Shown here: positions 4,654 to 5,251 of the stretch, piece by piece | Position numbering within the stretch: the first letter of the stretch is position 1 | Layout of the letters: the number at the start of each line of letters is the position of its first letter | Notes under the pieces: generated by a model | Seen by the model: the letters and a program-made list of their open reading frames with translations, nothing else | Databases searched by the model: none | What the model was told of the DNA's origin: nothing | Program-made: the position numbers and the translations under genes | Source: Phycisphaerales bacterium | Lineage (GTDB): Bacteria; Planctomycetota; Phycisphaerae; Sedimentisphaerales; Anaerobacaceae | NCBI GenBank assembly: GCA_011057845.1 | Contig: DSDB01000352.1 | Coordinates: 1-5,251 of the forward strand | Direction: 5' to 3' | Length of the DNA stretch: 5,251 nucleotides

Positions 4654-5251
4654 ATGAGCAACGACACAAGACAACGGCGAGTCCGTGCCCTGGTGCGGGA
4701 ATTGAACCGGCGCCGCAAGAAGCAGGCCCTCAGGACGGATATTCTGTGTAATGATCTACTGGCGGCCCAGCGGGCGTTTGTCGCCCAGTTGCGGGAGATT
4801 GCCTTCGCGGCCGCGTTCTACAAAGCCCTGGTCGCCCCCTCGGACCTGCACGAACTGCTCACCACGGCGGCCGGCCTCATCCGGCAGCAGTGGCCGGCCT
4901 GCGGCGCGGCATTCTTCCTGCGGGATGAGCACGGCGAGCAAGTCACGGTTTTTGACAGCGGCCGGGCGGTCGATCCCATTCGCGACTGCCTCGATGCGTG
5001 CTTTAACGGGCGGCTGATCGACCGGGTCTGCACCGCCGGCAAACCGTGCACGCTGGATGACCTCTACGAACTCGGCATGTCCACCGAGCCGCGATGGCTG
5101 AAGGGCATCTCGGCGGTGGCCGTGCCCCTGGTCCGCCCATCCGAGCGCATCGGATTCATCTTTCTCTACACCCCGATGGATCAGCCGCTCACACCCCGCC
5201 AGATCACGGCCCTGGCCAACCTTGCCCCCACCCTCGCCAGGGCCATACAAG
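4654..5251 (+). CDS. GAF-like domain protein with basic helical N-terminus (N-terminal part, runs off window)
   Basis: Open from ATG at 4654 to the window end, 199 residues with no stop. Residues 5-50 are strongly basic and probably one long helix (many Arg, Lys, Leu and Gln), with a possible short coiled coil. Residues about 60-199 resemble a GAF domain: helix DLHELLTTAAGLIRQQW (64-80), strand CGAAFFLRD (83-91), then a late strand-helix block ISAVAVPLV at 152-160, IGFIFLYTP at 166-174 and LTPRQITALANLAPTLARAI at 179-198. GAF domains bind small ligands or mediate dimers in kinases, cyclases, phosphatases and phytochromes. The output domain should follow but is cut off, so the function is unknown. 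No transmembrane segment is seen, so it is likely cytoplasmic. The ribosome binding site is only modest (GAAGG, 4641-4645, 8 bases before the ATG). Cys residues at 32, 83, 112, 117, 126 and 132 are noticeable but form no clear metal motif. Confidence 0.8.
   Translation, partial: MSNDTRQRRVRALVRELNRRRKKQALRTDILCNDLLAAQRAFVAQLREIAFAAAFYKALVAPSDLHELLTTAAGLIRQQWPACGAAFFLRDEHGEQVTVFDSGRAVDPIRDCLDACFNGRLIDRVCTAGKPCTLDDLYELGMSTEPRWLKGISAVAVPLVRPSERIGFIFLYTPMDQPLTPRQITALANLAPTLARAIQ

Overview
The window is GC-rich bacterial chromosome and looks like Planctomycetota, possibly a Phycisphaerae-type lineage. This rests on style, not on a marker gene. The secreted parallel beta-helix protein at the left edge has the opening and the Asn/Cys ladder very common in that phylum, and it sits among short, separately transcribed genes. 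No rRNA, tRNA, CRISPR array, insertion sequence or phage gene is visible.

Layout: (1) 1-796, minus strand: the first 265 residues of a secreted right-handed beta-helix protein, running off the left edge. (2) 797-1020: a divergent control region with a sigma70-type promoter in each direction; an inverted repeat brackets the minus-strand -10 box. (3) 1021-2478, plus: a complete HtrA/Deg-family periplasmic serine protease with two PDZ domains, closed by a perfect 10-bp terminator hairpin at 2500-2523. (4) 2659-3792, plus: a complete M20-family metallopeptidase/deacylase with all expected metal ligands. Its perfect TATAAT box lies 7 bases before the ATG, so its mRNA is predicted to be leaderless. 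(5) 3975-4382, plus: a small, unrecognised, probably coiled-coil lipoprotein with a strong ribosome binding site and a terminator that can fold in two ways. (6) 4383-4653: a spacer with that terminator and a GC-rich stretch that may belong to a dispersed repeat. (7) 4654-5251, plus: the first 199 residues of a protein with a basic helical N-terminus and a GAF-like domain, running off the right edge.

How the genes relate: each appears to be its own transcription unit, with spacers of 180-270 bases, separate promoter or ribosome-binding signals and two clear terminators. HtrA, the beta-helix protein and the lipoprotein all act outside the cytoplasm, so HtrA could do quality control on such exported proteins, but nothing shows a specific partnership. 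The M20 enzyme and the GAF protein are expected in the cytoplasm. I found no convincing new multi-gene system. The most interesting signals are regulatory: the repeat around the -10 box, the predicted leaderless start, the two-fold terminator, and a doubled Shine-Dalgarno motif with a tiny overlapping reading frame before the lipoprotein.
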